DNA from: Blasia pusilla
Lineage: Eukaryota > Marchantiophyta > Marchantiopsida > Blasiales
Direction of reading: 5' to 3'
DNA: 64,000 nt
NCBI GenBank assembly: GCA_050084515.1
Contig: CM114273.1
Span: 1,116,001 to 1,180,000 of the forward strand
Within the stretch, counting starts at the first letter, position 1; every line of letters starts with the position of its first letter. The translations under genes were made by a program, and so were the position numbers. Below the pieces are notes generated by a model. That model saw only the letters and a list, made by a program, of their open reading frames with translations, was not told the DNA's origin and made no database searches. This document shows, piece by piece, positions 1-12,237 of the stretch.

Positions 1-1515
1 CCATCTCCTCATCAACCTCGCCATGCCATCTAGCCCAGTTGTATCCTCTTGGCTAGTACATGGGTTCCTACTCAACCCATCAAGACATCAAGGTTGGCAA
101 CTCAGGTCTATGTACCACCTGGAAGTCATACTCTGTAAGATAAGAGCCCACCGTGCAAGCTTCCTGTAAGCTTGTCCGACTCCATCAACCACTTGAGCGG
201 TGGTGATGGTGTAACAAGGGTAAAGCGTGTGCCAAACAAGTAACACCTAAAGTGTGCCACTGACCCACACTCTTGCCAAGCACTCTCCCTCATATGAACT
301 AAAGCGCGACTCATTTGCATTATTCGAACGACTTGCATAGGCCACCACAAACTCCATGTGCTCATCATCATGTTGTGTCAACACCGCTCCAAGTCCCAAC
401 CTACTCCAATCGTAATCGAAATGGGCGCCCTTTGATAGGTCTCCTCAAGATAGGCGCCGCCACCAAGCTGGGCCTTAAGCTCCACAAAAGCTCTCTCTGA
501 TCATCTCCCGAGTGCCACTCTTGATCTGATTTCACCAATTGGTTCAAAGGCTTTGCCATAGCACTAAATCCCTTCACATACCTCCAATAGTAGTTCGCCA
601 ATCCCATGAATGCTCGAACTCTACTCACATCTATCGGACGCGGAATAAGTGCAATAGCCTCCACCTTTGCTTTGAACTCCCAAACCACCTGGATAGATCA
701 CATGACCCAAGTACTCAACATCCTCATGGAAGAACTTACACTTTCTGGATGCAACGTAGACCATGAGCTTTCAACCGCTCAAACACCATCTGCAAATGTA
801 TCGATGCTCCTCCACCGTGTTCTTGAACACCAAGATATCATCAATGTAACAGAACAAAATCCAACCCCGCTAGGATCTGTCCATCACTCTTTGAAACTCG
901 GCAGGTGCATTCTTCAACCCAAAGGGTAAGAATTTCCACCTTTGGTACAAACAATCCTTGCCATGAGAGTTGACACCCCAAAATCTTTGTCTTGGCCTTG
1001 TCACTCTCCGAATCGGCAATTGATGGTATCTGCCGAAGATCCAAAAAATCTTGAAAATCTTTACTGTCCCACCACATCAAAGATCTCTCAGGTGTAGGCA
1101 TGGCATACCTATCGGCCTTGGTTTGCCGATTGATAGGACGGTAATCTCACACATCCGCCTATCCGTGTAGTTGCCATGCATATCCTTTTAGGCATGACGG
1201 TGGTTGATGCATACTCTCCATGCGACAATTCCACTAATCCAGCCTCCAAAGGTCCAACGTCCTACTCTGAATCAAGTCCCTCTCCATATCACTATATCGA
1301 TAGGGACGACGGAAGATTGGCGTATCACTAGCCAAATCAATCCGTATACCGGGTCCAACCAGAGAACCCAACTCCTTCATGCTAAAGGCAAAACAACTCC
1401 TATAAGCACGTAGGAACTGTGTCAAGCGTCGTTTCTCACCTCCCGTAAGCTTGGGCCCAAGTAATGGCTCCCAAGTCTCCTCCACTGGCACACTAGAGGG
1501 AGAGGACGATGCCAT
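1..1515 (-). pseudogene. Reverse transcriptase-RNase H region of element 1
   Basis: It opens with EETWEPLLGPKL and the RT start SDTPIFRRPYRYSDMERDL (frame from 1515). The polymerase motif YIDD is encoded near 850-835. The connection segment SRVRAFMGLANYYWRYVKGF lies near 630-560. The RNase H part runs toward position 1, with PLKWLMESDKLTG near 200-160. Several frameshifts (near 1240, 1100 and 840) break the gene. In an active element it would copy the RNA to DNA. Confidence 0.88.
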
Positions 1516-1809
1516 TGGCTGCTACGCAACCCCCTCACAAGATGGTACATCCTTAGTTACACCATCATCGAGCAAATAACTCCTCCACCAAAGATGAGCA
1601 ACCAACTCCACATGCCCAACCATTACATCCCATTTACTCCAAGGATGCAAAATACTACTCTCCTCGCCCCCAGCCGATGCCTCTACCGTCCCGGTAGCCA
1701 TCGAGCTCATTACAAGGGGTGGAAGACCCACAGACATAGTCCGAAGTCGACGCTGCTCGGCCATACCAAGACTCAAAATCCAAGTCAAACAATTCAGGTC
1801 CATGGCCTA

Positions 1810-2737
1810 ACCCAACACATGACCTCGTGAAGCCTCAAAAATAGAAGCAACCAGCATTTGCCACGCCGTGAGTAAATCCCCCATCGCACGCTCTCTCTCA
1901 TCAGCGTTAGGCTCCACCAACTGTCGCACATGAGAATCCCATACAAGCCCCGGACCACCTTCCCTGTAGGCATGTGATGCGGGAAAACTCACAAATATGG
2001 GTAGTGCCATCCTAGGCTGGCCCACACGGTTCACCACTGCCATGGGTGACCGATCAATAACCCTCACCACTTGAGAAAGTCGCCCAGTATCCAAGATACT
2101 ATCCACTGTAAGGCGAGGATCCCGCTGCACTGCATCATATGCTCGACGTAGAGCCTCCCTAGGCAACAAGTTTGTCCACCACAAGTATGGACGATGTGCA
2201 CGTGAGCCAACTCGCGCTGCATCCAACAACACCGCTGGTCCAATCCAAGACCGCACCTCATGAACACTCGCCATCATCCAGGTCCGAGTGTCATCCAACA
2301 ATGGAATATTCTCCAGAATGTAAGCTAGAGCACATGCCTGATGAACCTGAAGATGTCGTAACACCCGTAACATCTCCCAAAACAATCGAGACCTAGGGTC
2401 ATGTAATCCCTCACCACGACCAGCACGTGTATGACCCTGACATGGCCATCCAGCAATCACCAAATCCATAGGACCAACCCTCTCAAGGTCCTGCGCCCCC
2501 AACAATGCAATGTGTGATGGTAAAGCACGCTGGTACCCATGAATAGCGATGGCGGCAACAACTCAGGATATCTCGCATCAATCGACCAATATGTCGGGAT
2601 GAGACTCTGGAGCCGTCTCATCTCGCTCCACATACACGTATCTCGCATAGGAATACCGGCCTGCAACATGCCGCCAAACCAGTGCTAATTCCACCAAAGA
2701 GATCTAACACACAAATGCCCTCCGGCGGATCCGCCAT
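1810..2737 (-). pseudogene. C5 cytosine-DNA methyltransferase domain of element 1 (DNMT3-like motif order)
   Basis: The likely start is the ATG at 2737 (MADPPEGICVLDLFGG), giving motif I of the SAM-binding fold. A one-base deletion relative to element 2 shifts the frame just after motif I. From 2505 the frame is open for about 230 codons. It contains motif IV GWPCQGHTRAGRG with the catalytic Cys, motif VI YILENIPLL, motif VIII GSRAHRPYLWWTN, a motif IX-like PNADERERAMG and a motif X-like RGHVLG before a stop near 1807. The linear order I-IV-VI-VIII-IX-X is that of DNMT3/DNMT1 and not the permuted DRM order. The frame continues past this stop (1803-1522) and, after one more stop, into RT from 1515, so DNMT and RT share a frame. 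Confidence 0.88.
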
Positions 2738-2946
2738 ACAATGGGTGTAGTATCCAAAGGGATAACTAATCAGGCTAGAAGTAGGAGTCCGCCGTGGGGC
2801 CTCCTCTTCCTCATGAGGTATATGACCTCACACCAAGCCTCTGCACTAGGCGTCGCCTCTGCCGTAGTGCACGCGCTGAACTCCAAAGTGGCACATCCAA
2901 CGATGAGGATGCCTTTGCTGCAAAAATAGGGACCTCCTCTTCCTCC

Positions 2947-3870
2947 TCATGCAGGAGAATCCATAGTAGAAACATTACCCTCCAAAAAGTCTCCTGGCCA
3001 AGTGACTTCTCCACTAAAACCAGCCACGGATGCTAACACTATTGGGGAAGATCCTCCTGGTCGAGCCCCGAAATAAATCTCACAGGAACTTGGCTCATAC
3101 GTCCATCCCGGACTGCCAACCTGGTCTATAAGAATATTTGTCTCATCCAAGTAATCCATGTGAAAACCCATCGGGTACAATATTGCTCCTCCAACTAGTA
3201 CATCATACGACTCGGTGATGTGACTACCGCATGAATACTCCCAACCGGGAGCTATCGATCGCATGATCTGGTCTCAACTGTACAGAAAACTTCTCCCGTG
3301 TCATGAATTGAGACCTATCATTGGCTCCTCCAAGTGACGTTTGAATCTGGAATGGGCAAGGCTCAAGCTCGACCTCCGAATACCCAAACCAATACATGCC
3401 GCCTTTCCCAACATCAAGGTTGGGCACCCGAGTCTAACAAGACTCTATCCTGGTCTATACACTGTCTGTAGGACTCACCAATCGGAAGATCCCACTCGGT
3501 TGTCCAACATACATACACCAGGTGTAAGCCTCTCACGATCAATGGCTGGCGGGCTGGTAATGCATCCATCTTCGCATTTCGCCGCTACCAAGTAGCATTG
3601 GTACTCAATGCTACTCGACATAGAGGGTCGCTCCACCGCAACACCCTCATCCACCTCAACACGTGTGGCAGATAACACCCCACGTTCACACAACGTGGTC
3701 GCTAATCGAAATCTGAGAGCTAAGTCAACTCCTAAAGCCATCGGCTCCATGGCCGAAAACAATGGGGATCCCAACACTGAAGTTGCCATCCGTATCTTGC
3801 ATTGGATCTTTGCATCCGTGTCTACTACACGCGATGTAGATGCCTCGATCCCCACTTTTTGGCTCAATAG
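2947..3870 (-). pseudogene. Retropepsin-like aspartic protease region of element 1
   Basis: The minus strand around 3465-3415 encodes RVLLDSGAQPLMLG, with the canonical DSGA active-site motif of retroviral-type aspartic proteases. The conserved C-terminal stretch SYDVLVGGAILYPMGF follows at about 3200-3160. The upstream stretch (3867-3475) is also conserved with element 2 and may be the gag-protease linker. Stops and frameshifts break the frame. The family role is processing of the polyprotein. Element 2 has DYGA at the same position, a change at a normally Ser/Thr/Gly residue. Confidence 0.72.
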
Positions 3871-4196
3871 GTGCGTGAGGAACCATGGATGGAGTCCTAA
3901 GCACCTCAGACAACAAGAATGATGGGAAGCCTAGCCGCCTCCCGGCCTCACCCCTCTGTGGGTCCAACTCCACAAAGAGCACCACGTGGCTCGACGCCGA
4001 GTGGCTCCTCAGAATCGGTGATGCCTCAACTTGTCTTTGCACTCGCCATATAAGAGAGATCATCCCCTCCATAAGAGGTGGAAGCCCTGCTCCCGAACCT
4101 GATCTATCTTTGGATACCGACCATAGTAGCCAACTTCTGCTCCAACTGCTCAATCCTAGCAGCCATAGTCGACTGTCAGAGTAGTGGTAGTGGTAG

Positions 4197-5565
4197 CTAC
4201 CGTAGGCTCTCCAACCACTGGTCCACCTCTACCACCCCTACCACCTCTACCACCTCTACCACCTCGGCCTCTGGAGCTACTCCACCACGGCCACGGCCTG
4301 ATCTCAACTCGGGATGGAGATCAAAGCAACGCTCTCGAGGATGACCTAGTCTCCCGCAATGATCACACCGAGTTGGGGCCAGGCGAGGCCCATCCTCCAA
4401 AGTCCGTCTCCCATCCTCTTGGGGACAAAACTTCCTAACATGATCACCTCCACATGTCCAACATGATCGTCCCCCTGCCGGGGCAGCAAATGAAGGCAAT
4501 GGTCTCTGCACAAATGTCCCTCTAGGACTTGACTCGAGGTCGCGTGTACCCCCACGACTCCCACTACTACTACCACCACCACTACTACGACTGTGAGGTG
4601 GGCGGCTGAACCGAGAAGTAGTAGTTGTATCCCCCTTGAATGCGGATGTCACCACTCTCTCCTTCACCATGTTAAGCTCAATCTTCTCAGATAAAGCAAA
4701 CACATGGGTCAATGTGGGTGAATCATCACTCATAAGAGTAGCATCACGTACCCTACGGCGCAAATCTCTGTCCAAGATCCCGTACCAAAACTGGACTGCC
4801 AAGATCCCGTAACTGAAATCAAGCGTCGCATACGAGTGTATGCCTCACGAAGACTCTCACCACTCTTTCGCTCAAAGTCCTGAAGATTCCTCAACTTCTC
4901 CGTCTTCACTCCCTGATAGTTCTTCTTCAACCTCTTGAAGAACTCTGCAACCGGGTTGAACGATGGTGGGGCACTAGTACCTCCACTAGTACCCCCACTA
5001 GTACCTCCTTTGGTACCCCCACTCCGGCTCGTACTCGTACCACTCAACGTCGGGCTGGCTGGCATAGTAGGAGCACTACTACCAATACCACCATGGGTGA
5101 TAGACACATAGCATGGAGACCAATATTGTCTCCATGCCTCAATCTCAGCAACATGGTCCTTCCTAAACTCATGGTAATCATCCATGGGTGGTCCTTCCAA
5201 GTCCTTGAAACAACCCCTTCCAAGCCAAGAAGGGTTAAACAACGTGGGCGTTCGCAACATCTGCATATCATACCACGTATCAAACTCTTGCATGAAGTCC
5301 TCCAACTCAATGGTGCCCACTTTGCACCGAGTATCGTCGTGGGCCCTTCATGGCCCCATATCCACCGTCCATGTCCCAAATCAATGGAGCGCAATACTCG
5401 ATAACAACGTAGAAGACTCGGTGTTTGGAACACCTCGCCCTCCTCTTCATCAACCGTCGGAAGTGGAAAAGGTAGCCGATACCTAAATCCACTCCGTGTG
5501 AAACCACCACTATCCGCACCACGGTCCCCAACAGACCACCCGACAACTCGACTCGTGATGACCAA
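4197..5565 (-). pseudogene. gag pseudogene of element 1 (capsid plus two zinc knuckles)
   Basis: The capsid-like part begins near 5320 (MGTIELEDFMQEFDTW) and continues through FKRLKKNYQGVKTEKLRNLQ and ESLREAYTRMRRL, typical of Ty3/gypsy gag. The C-terminal part (4802-4197) has two knuckles, CWTCGGDHVRKFC and CDHCGRLGHPRERC, then an Arg-Gly-rich tail. A Gly-Gly-Thr-Ser repeat encoded by short tandem DNA repeats lies between. At least two frameshifts separate an acidic N-terminal stretch (to about 5565), the capsid part and the knuckle part. In the active ancestor the product would package the element RNA in cytoplasmic particles. Confidence 0.85.
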
Positions 5566-5589
5566 CGCCGATGCCGCACCACCACCAAA

Positions 5590-7065
5590 TTACCAAGTGA
5601 CGTCGATGTCGCTATACTATTCTAGCTCTACTAGCTATGGGTGTAGGCAACCTAACTTGTCATCACCACAAGAAGTCTCCCACGCTCTCTGGTCATCACT
5701 CCCCTCACTATCGTGAGCACACAGAGTAACACTACTTTGGAAATCAGCGTCAACCCTAACAATGGGGCGCAAGCAAAAGCACGATGGAGGAGATCAAACA
5801 TACGAAAGTCCAACGACAACCCTCCAACCGCAAATGGAAATCAAGGTAACACAATCCACCAAACGTGGTGCCCTCGAATCCACAAAACCCACCACACAAT
5901 TCTAACGCAATAGCTACTCCGCCGCGGGTCGATGCGTGCTAGTCGAACTCGTAGCACCTGAAAATATCACTTGCATGGAGAGGCTACACCGTACTATGCG
6001 CTAGAGGTACATCAACCAAAAACCTGAGATGCATAAAGCGCCTAGCACATCTCCGAACAACACCAAATGAGCTACAACAGATGCATACATCTGGCATAGT
6101 TAAGAACTCGGCGATTAAGCGTCCTCCAGCGAATAGCCCAAAGATGGGTGACCGATTATGCAAAACTCAAATCCCAAATCCTGCAAAAATTGCCTCACGC
6201 CCAAGCAAGCAAGCTTTCTTGCTTGCTCCTTGCTCCTTACTCCGCCCCGAGCTACCACGAGTTGCCTCGAAGCCTCGAAATGCTCGAGACATGCCCCGTT
6301 CGCCATGCTTCGCCATGCTTCGCTATGGAGAGAGGTCCAACCAGGGCACCCCCAACGGGATAGGCGTCTCAAAAAATGAACGAGTCACCAACCAACCAGC
6401 CCCTCCGATCCTCCGACATGCCCCGTTTGCCATACCAACCAACCAGCCCCTCCAATCCGCTGTCCACCATAGCCAGACCTTGAGCTAGTCCACGAAATTT
6501 CGATCAGAAATTACTTCACAAATACGTGACCGAAATCAAATTTGTTTCAATCAAAATTCAATTGACCACCATAGCTATCTCCCCACAAAAACTCAGCTAC
6601 AACCGAGCTCCGTACTTCGAGCTAAAAATCAGACAAACTTGCTGTCCATACACCTCTAGAACGCAAGAACCGTAAGCGCTTCCGCCAAGTTTCATGCACG
6701 AGAAACCAAACGCTCCACGCACTCGAGCAAATAGCTTCACATGAGATCACAATACAAGTAGCAATAGGAACCTCTCACCCGATCTGGATGAACTTCAGAG
6801 CTTCCGCACTCCAAGCTCTCAGATCATAAAACTGCGTCGAACACGAACGAGAATCTTCAATGCTTGATAACTTCCAACTCCTTGACGAAATCCGCGATCT
6901 CTAGCGCGTTGGAAAGCTCTCAGCAAGGCGCTTCTTTCCCAACCAACCACGTACCTGATTCACACCTCCAACATAGGAAAAAATCCCCGAACATCCACGG
7001 CTGAGTACACAATCAACCCTAACCAGATCCTACTGATCTACAATCGAAGCTACCATCGATCTACT
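5590..7065 (-). other. Long untranslated leader of element 1
   Basis: About 1.5 kb between primer site and gag, conserved with the element 2 leader (18437-19900). No long frame is shared between the copies. It holds short GCTTCGCCAT-type repeats near 6300-6330 and an imperfect version of the CAAGCAAGCAAGC palindrome near 6202-6225, which is perfect in element 2. It may carry packaging or translation signals, but that is inference. Confidence 0.6.
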
Positions 7066-7078
7066 CCAGTTCTTTGAG
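7066..7078 (-). promoter_or_regulatory. Primer-binding site complementary to the element's own 5' RNA end
   Basis: Directly after the terminal repeat the minus strand reads CTCAAAGAACTGG. It does not resemble the usual plant tRNA-Met primer site (TGGTATCAGAGC type). It is complementary to CAGTTCTTTGAG at the predicted start of the element RNA (near 7252-7241). The arrangement is identical in element 2. Confidence 0.7.
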
Positions 7079-7446
7079 TGAAATCCGTGAAAGACCTACT
7101 TTCATAAAACACGTTTACAATCACATACAATCAAGCCAAACCCACTCCACGATGGGAGAATCCAGGTCGAAGCTTTCGGGAAACACCATAGCCAAGAGCT
7201 CTACTCACTACCAAGGCTAACTCCCAACGCAACAGGCTCAACTCAAAGAACTGACTGTTCTTTGAGTGCACTCCACCTTATATCCTCCAACCTAAGAGCG
7301 GGCCCTACTGGGAAAGTCACCCCCAACTGAGTAACCCCCAACCCTATGTATGGAACCGCATCTCTACCAATCCACTACGGTCCTACATAAGGAATGGCCT
7401 CTACTATCACACCATACTCTACGACATAATCCGTATGGTCATGACA
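7079..7446 (-). repeat. Left terminal repeat (B) of element 1, 368 bp
   Basis: It starts TGTCATGACC and ends TTTCA, so it has TG...CA ends. It matches 18057-18424 and 27343-27710 over the same 368-bp length. The three copies diverge sharply outside these limits, which fixes the boundaries. It contains TATAAGG (7282 to 7276), followed about 30 nt later by the predicted transcript start. Confidence 0.9.
7241..7282 (-). promoter_or_regulatory. TATA box and predicted transcription start of element 1
   Basis: TATAAGG lies at 7282-7276. The sequence AGTTCTTTGAGT begins at 7252, 30 nt downstream, which is the usual TATA-to-start spacing. The same twelve bases are complementary to the primer site next to the terminal repeat. 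The start itself is predicted, not observed. Confidence 0.65.
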
Positions 7447-7939
7447 CATTAGAAGGCATCAAATATTTGGGTACTTGGCGGCTATGAGGGGGGCAGCACA
7501 GATCAACTCAAAGAAACTTTGGTTGACAGAGAAGCATGGATGTCATCAAATTAATCTGAGTAAATTTTGGATAGAGCGAAATCAATCATAAAATTTGGCC
7601 TTAGAGAACCTGGTTGATAGAGAAGGTTGTTGGAATCAAGAAAGTTTGATGGAGGAAAGGAGCGGAGACTCAAAAGAAGGTGCCTTTGAACAGAGATTTG
7701 AAGCATTCGATTGGCATCATTTTTGTTTAACACGCTGCCGATTTTACAAAATCTGCCTAAGCTTCTAGAGAGGGCCGCACTCACTCTGGATCACAAGAAG
7801 AGAAATCCCAAGCTCGCTGATTGTGATTCGATCACTCCTAACCTGTACCCGTTCTACCTAAATACGCATCCCAAGTCGGGATCCATAAAAATATTGAGAA
7901 GCACTATCTGATTCTTCCCCCTCAATTGAAATCCTTTTG
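7447..7939. other. No recognisable feature
   Basis: Flank of element 1. Short open frames on both strands show no family motif. No copy of the A repeat is visible next to the element's left end, unlike element 2. Confidence 0.4.
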
Positions 7940-8280
7940 AGAAAACAGAAAGTGAAGAAATCACTGAAATCTTTACAAAACTTAGAGATACAAAGTGGCC
8001 TAGTCCGTCCGTGCGCTCATAGAAGAGTTTTGATGGAACCTGAATATGGAGATAACTCGACATACGAGAATGCGCTACCGCTGCGGCTCCCGACTATTTC
8101 ACTACTTGGGAAACTAGGGTTTTTACCTATTTTTCTTTATTTCTATCAATAGAAAAAATTTGCATCAGGATGCGGGGAACCATCAATCTAGGCTTCTCCT
8201 CATACAAGGGGGCCGATCAGATTAATGGTGCTTAGAGAAGGGTTCTCTCTTTCAACTTAACGCACTTATGCACTCCCACC
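7940..8280. repeat. Dispersed repeat, copy 1
   Basis: Motifs such as GATACAAAGTGGCCTAGTC, TGATGGAACCTGAATATGG, ACTCGACATACGAGA and CCATCAATCTAGGCTTC recur at 44885-45305 and, more diverged, at 52810-53130. A partial match lies near 54300-54440. Copy 2 interrupts the RT of element 4, so the family is mobile or was. It might be the LTR of a copia-like element, but I cannot show this. Confidence 0.6.
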
Positions 8281-8712
8281 GCATTCTCTCTGTCACGATT
8301 GAGATGCACAGGCGATGGAGAAATATCTCCTCAATCAACCATATCAAAACAAAATAGAGACATGAGTGTAACCAATGAGCAAGAATACGAGCCACACCCA
8401 CCTGATCGCGGTTTGTTGCAAATCTTGCTTGGCTTTACTTCCTCATTGATGATTTTTCTAGAATGTTTTGTCTCCTTCTCTAAGTGATTGGAACTTATGT
8501 AGAGCTCTACTAAGACAACATTGGAAACGTAAATGTGGGTTGAGCTCTCTCCAACACCATTTCCAAATCAAAATCAGAGGGCCCCAAAAGCTTCATGCAG
8601 GGAGTAGTGTTGAAGCTTACTAGGTGAGAGTATGGAGTTGCGCTTATGCAAAACCGTTGCCTCGCAAGAAAATCCATTGAGCACCTTCAATCTCTATTGG
8701 CAACCGGAACAC

Positions 8713-8825
<113 letters not shown>

Positions 8826-8994
8826 TTCAGCCGCGCGAGGCAAACATAGCTCCAAACAAGGCTCCAAAGCGCGGCCGTATCCCACGTTAGAACGAGAGAA
8901 TAGATCTATTTGATCTACGGCTTGGATGTGTCGGGAAGAAAAAAAGCAGAGTACTCAACATTTCAAAAGCGGGAATTTTGAACTAAATTAACCT

Positions 8995-10205
8995 ATGAAT
9001 CCTAGGGATTAAAAAATCATCCAACTTTTTCCAACCAAAAAATCAATCCAAGCCAAAAAAAATCAAGAAACTTTCTCAAAGAAGCAATCCAAGCGTATGA
9101 ACAAACAGACTTCAAATGACCATTCACAGATGGAGATTAAAGTCATAAATCCTAAAAATTGTCTCCCTTTTTGTTTAAGTATGGGAGTCATAATGGCATA
9201 TCTGAACTGTTGAAGTTTGCAAGGAATTTAATTGAAAATCATCTTCCATGTTTCCACACAATCCAATGGTTGGAACAAAAGAAAATTCAATATGAACATG
9301 AAAATGAAACAAAGACTTTGAACATTCCTTTTCGTAGCCTTCCTCTTCCTTCTTGACCCCTCGTTTTCTCCCCTCCCCCTCAACCAGGGTTCCTAAAATC
9401 ATGAAACCTATCCCAAAGAGGCACTTCAAGCCCAGGAATACATGGAAAAAATAAAAACTTCAAATGAGCATCCACACATGAAAATAAAAATTTTAACCCT
9501 AAAAATGGTATCCTATTTTATTTTTGAGCATGGAAGCCAAAAACGTAAATCTTAACCGTTGAAGATTATAAGGGATGCAATATCAAGGTATTTGCAAAGT
9601 TTCAACACCATCCAATGGTTGAAAAAAAATTATTTCAATGTGAACATGAAAATGAAACAAAGACTTGGAACATTCTTCTTCAAAGCCCTCCTCTTCCTTC
9701 TTAACCCTTCTTTTTCTCCCCTCTCCCTCAACCAGGGTTCCAAAAATCATGCAACTTTTCTGAAAGAGGAAATCCAAGGCTAGGAACATAGGGAAAAAAT
9801 AAAAACTTCAAATGAACACCCACACATGAAAAAATAAATTTTAAACCCTAAAAATGGTCTCTATTTTTTTGTTTGAGCATGGAAGCAAAAAAGTAGATCG
9901 GAACCGTTGAAGATTGCAAGGGATTTAATATCAAGGTATGTGCCAAGTGTCAACACCATCCAATGGTTGCAAAAAAACATACCTCAATGTGAACATGAAA
10001 ATGAAATAAAGACTTGGAACATTCCTACTCGAAGCCCTCCTCTTCCTTCTTGATCTCTGTTTTTCTTCCCTCCCCCTCAACCATGGTTCCAAAAATCATG
10101 AAACTTTTCCCAAAGAGGCACTCCAAGCCCAGGAACACATGGAAAAAATCAAAACTTCAAATGAACACCCACATATGGAAAAAAAATCGTAAACCCTAAA
10201 TTTGG
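8995..10205. repeat. Tandem repeat array with ~347-bp unit, about 3.5 copies
   Basis: The anchor ATCCAATGGTTG occurs at 9263, 9611 and 9959 (spacing 348). CTTCAAATGA occurs near 9111, 9459, 9804 and 10153. The unit also holds a CCTCTTCCTTCTT tract and CCCTCAACCA. A second, more diverged array of the same family lies at about 36990-37780. Confidence 0.85.
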
Positions 10206-10303
10206 TCTCATATTTTTTTATCTGCCCCTTACTTCCTTGAATAGCTTCCATGTACAAACGGAGAATTAATCATGCTCTATTTTTATTATGCATATACATA
10301 TAA

Positions 10304-10370
10304 TAATGTGTGGACTAGTGGTACAAGATACCATTATGGATCTAATAATTGAGATTTGAATCCTACCCAA
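10304..10370 (+). repeat. Possible tRNA-derived SINE head
   Basis: An A-box-like TGGACTAGTGG (10311-10321) is followed 31 bp later by a B-box-like GATTTGAATCC (10352-10362), the layout of an RNA polymerase III internal promoter. No paired acceptor stem is visible, so it is not a functional tRNA gene. Confidence 0.3.
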
Positions 10371-10389
10371 GGCATGTTTTGGCAGACCT

Positions 10390-10560
10390 AGATGATGGAT
10401 GTATAATGGGATTAATGGATGGAATACTATTGATGGATGGAGTTCGGATAGAGAAGCATGGATGGATAGGGTTAATGGATGGAGTGTGGATAGAGAAGGA
10501 ATTGATGGACAAAAAGAGGGTAGGATGTATGGACACATGGGGTGAATGGATGGAGTAAGA
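10390..10560. repeat. Degenerate GGATGGA-type minisatellite
   Basis: Repeated TTAATGGATGGA, GATGGATGGAGT and GATAGAGAAG phrases at irregular spacing. No gene motif is visible in the translations. Confidence 0.6.
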
Positions 10561-11115
10561 ATAGACCCACTCTGGCATTAATTGTGTGAGATTAAGCTCT
10601 TCCAATGAGCTGCCAAGAGTCTTAGGCGCAAACTTTTTGCCAAACATAATTTTGCCCCTCTATTTAGGTTTGTTCACATGGCATGAAAATATAAGTCATT
10701 TAAACATGATTCTCATGTTATGTAGATGACATGACAAGTAATTTGATGACATGGACTAAATGAAAAAACTTTCATCAAACTATATGCTTCATCCTCCATC
10801 TGTCTATTTATCTCTCCATTTGTTATTTCTAACTATATGGCGCACCCTCTATGCAAATCCCCAAGCATTTATCTTAGATGAAAATAAAGATAATCGAGGA
10901 GTCTCAAAGGAAGGTCATAGGGGTCTAACCCCCCGCAAGCTTCAAGGGGGCCCAACGTACTATCTTTGATATGTTGAAGGATCAACCACAAGCCCAAATG
11001 GACTATGTGGATGGTGAGACCATGAAAGCTTACAGCTAAAATTTGCTCTCAATGATATCCTTTAAGTATCACTTGGAAGCTATGAGGAAGAAGTTACCTA
11101 TAAATAAAACAACAT

Positions 11116-11294
11116 GGACATCAATCGCCTCAATCAATGGGTGACTAAGGTGGAGCACATTTATGGGATTTATCAATTTCAAAGAGCAAGGTGCGGAGTC
11201 AAGATCTTCTTGACGTTGGAAGCATATGCATTGACATGATATCAAAATTCTACTAGGACCAAAATACCAAAGAGTCTGACTAAAGGGATGGGGC
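11116..11294 (+). pseudogene. Fragment of a Ty3/gypsy-type gag of another family
   Basis: One frame reads NQWVTKVEHIYGIYQF and CGVKIFLTLEAYALT, then a stop where a Trp is expected, then YQNSTRTK. This resembles the capsid segment of plant gypsy gag (variable WV...E..., then VK.A...L...A..WW). No neighbouring pol is visible. It is too short to assign to a clade. Confidence 0.5.
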
Positions 11295-11299
11295 AAGAT

Positions 11300-12064
11300 T
11301 GCACATGTAGAAAGTCCGTGTCCGTGGCCTTATGTCCATCCCTAAGACGAGCATGTTTGTGCGGGCCCAAACAATCACATACGATGAGTGGCAGAGCTTG
11401 CACATGGCAAGAGATGACTGGTGTTCCGGTGCATGGAACACTTTCCGAAAGATTATCCGCATCGAACTAGCCATGGAAATTGTTCTACATACCAAGACGC
11501 ATTTGATGTTTCGAGGAATTTTGATATATTTACGCTCGTCAAAAAAGAATTTTGGAGTTCCTTGGAATTCTTCACTCAACGTGGTAACGATGTATGCTTT
11601 TCCTTCCTCCGCCCCTCCGTCCTTAATTACTCGTCCCGTTTTCATCCCATAGCCTTGGCGGCCGGCTAATGCAAATGTGGAGATCGAACGACTTCCTCGT
11701 GCAGTGTCCAATGCCATTAATATTGACTTAATATTGAAAGAGTATTTTCTTAGGAGGATCGGCCCTGCCTCAGGGCATTCGCGGTTGTGTAGTGTAGGTT
11801 TCGAGATTGAATCAAATTTGATGAAGTATTTACTTTCGGTATGAAGAACACTACCGCTGCATTAGGGCATTCCTATTCCTAGTTGCTTGGTGCATGTCTA
11901 GGGATTGAACCAAGTCCGCAACATCTTTGCTATCGTCAAAAATGTATGTAGAGCACCAAAGGAGGCTTAGGTCATTCCCAGTCCGCTCAGAGCAAGTGTA
12001 GAGGTCGAACAAAATGCGAACGTAGTGCACCAGAGACACCCTTGGACTTCTTGGGATGTTTTGC
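11300..12064. other. No recognisable gene; flank of element 3
   Basis: Short open frames on both strands lack known motifs. Phrases such as CCTCAGGGCATTC and ATTAGGGCATTCCTA recur loosely. The homology to the gypsy lineage begins near 12065. Confidence 0.4.
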
Positions 12065-12237
12065 AGGTACGCCAGGAGATGATAGCCACAACATCGAGCG
12101 TGGTTTTGGGCACTGCACGTGGAGGAGATCAGAGTTTGCAGTTGGCTGCAGGAGAGTGGCCGAGTGTTTTTGTTCGAGACGGGGTTGCACCATAGCAACC
12201 ACCGATACCCGCGCCGGAGAGTCCTACTGTAGTCACG

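Larger units (their letters stand above)
1..7446 (-). mobile_element. Element 1: Ty3/gypsy retrotransposon carrying a DNA methyltransferase (partial, 3' part beyond the window)
   Basis: Read on the minus strand, the order is terminal repeat (7446-7079), primer site, leader, gag, aspartic protease, cytosine methyltransferase, reverse transcriptase and RNase H. The window begins inside the RNase H/integrase linker, so integrase and the right terminal repeat are not seen. Every module matches element 2 (18057-27817) in order and at high identity by eye. The coding part has many frameshifts and stops, so this is a dead copy. It lies head-to-head with element 2, the two left ends being about 10.6 kb apart. 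Confidence 0.93.

Noticed and set aside
4184-4344. Pro/Thr-rich protein opposite the gag tail
   Set aside because: It is the antisense shadow of the Arg-Gly-rich gag C-terminus.
8995-10205. CRISPR-like array
   Set aside because: Units are ~347 bp and contiguous; there is no short repeat-spacer alternation, and the sequence is eukaryotic.
10266-10647. Open frames on both strands around 10266-10647 as a gene
   Set aside because: They follow from GGATGGA-type short repeats and show no domain.
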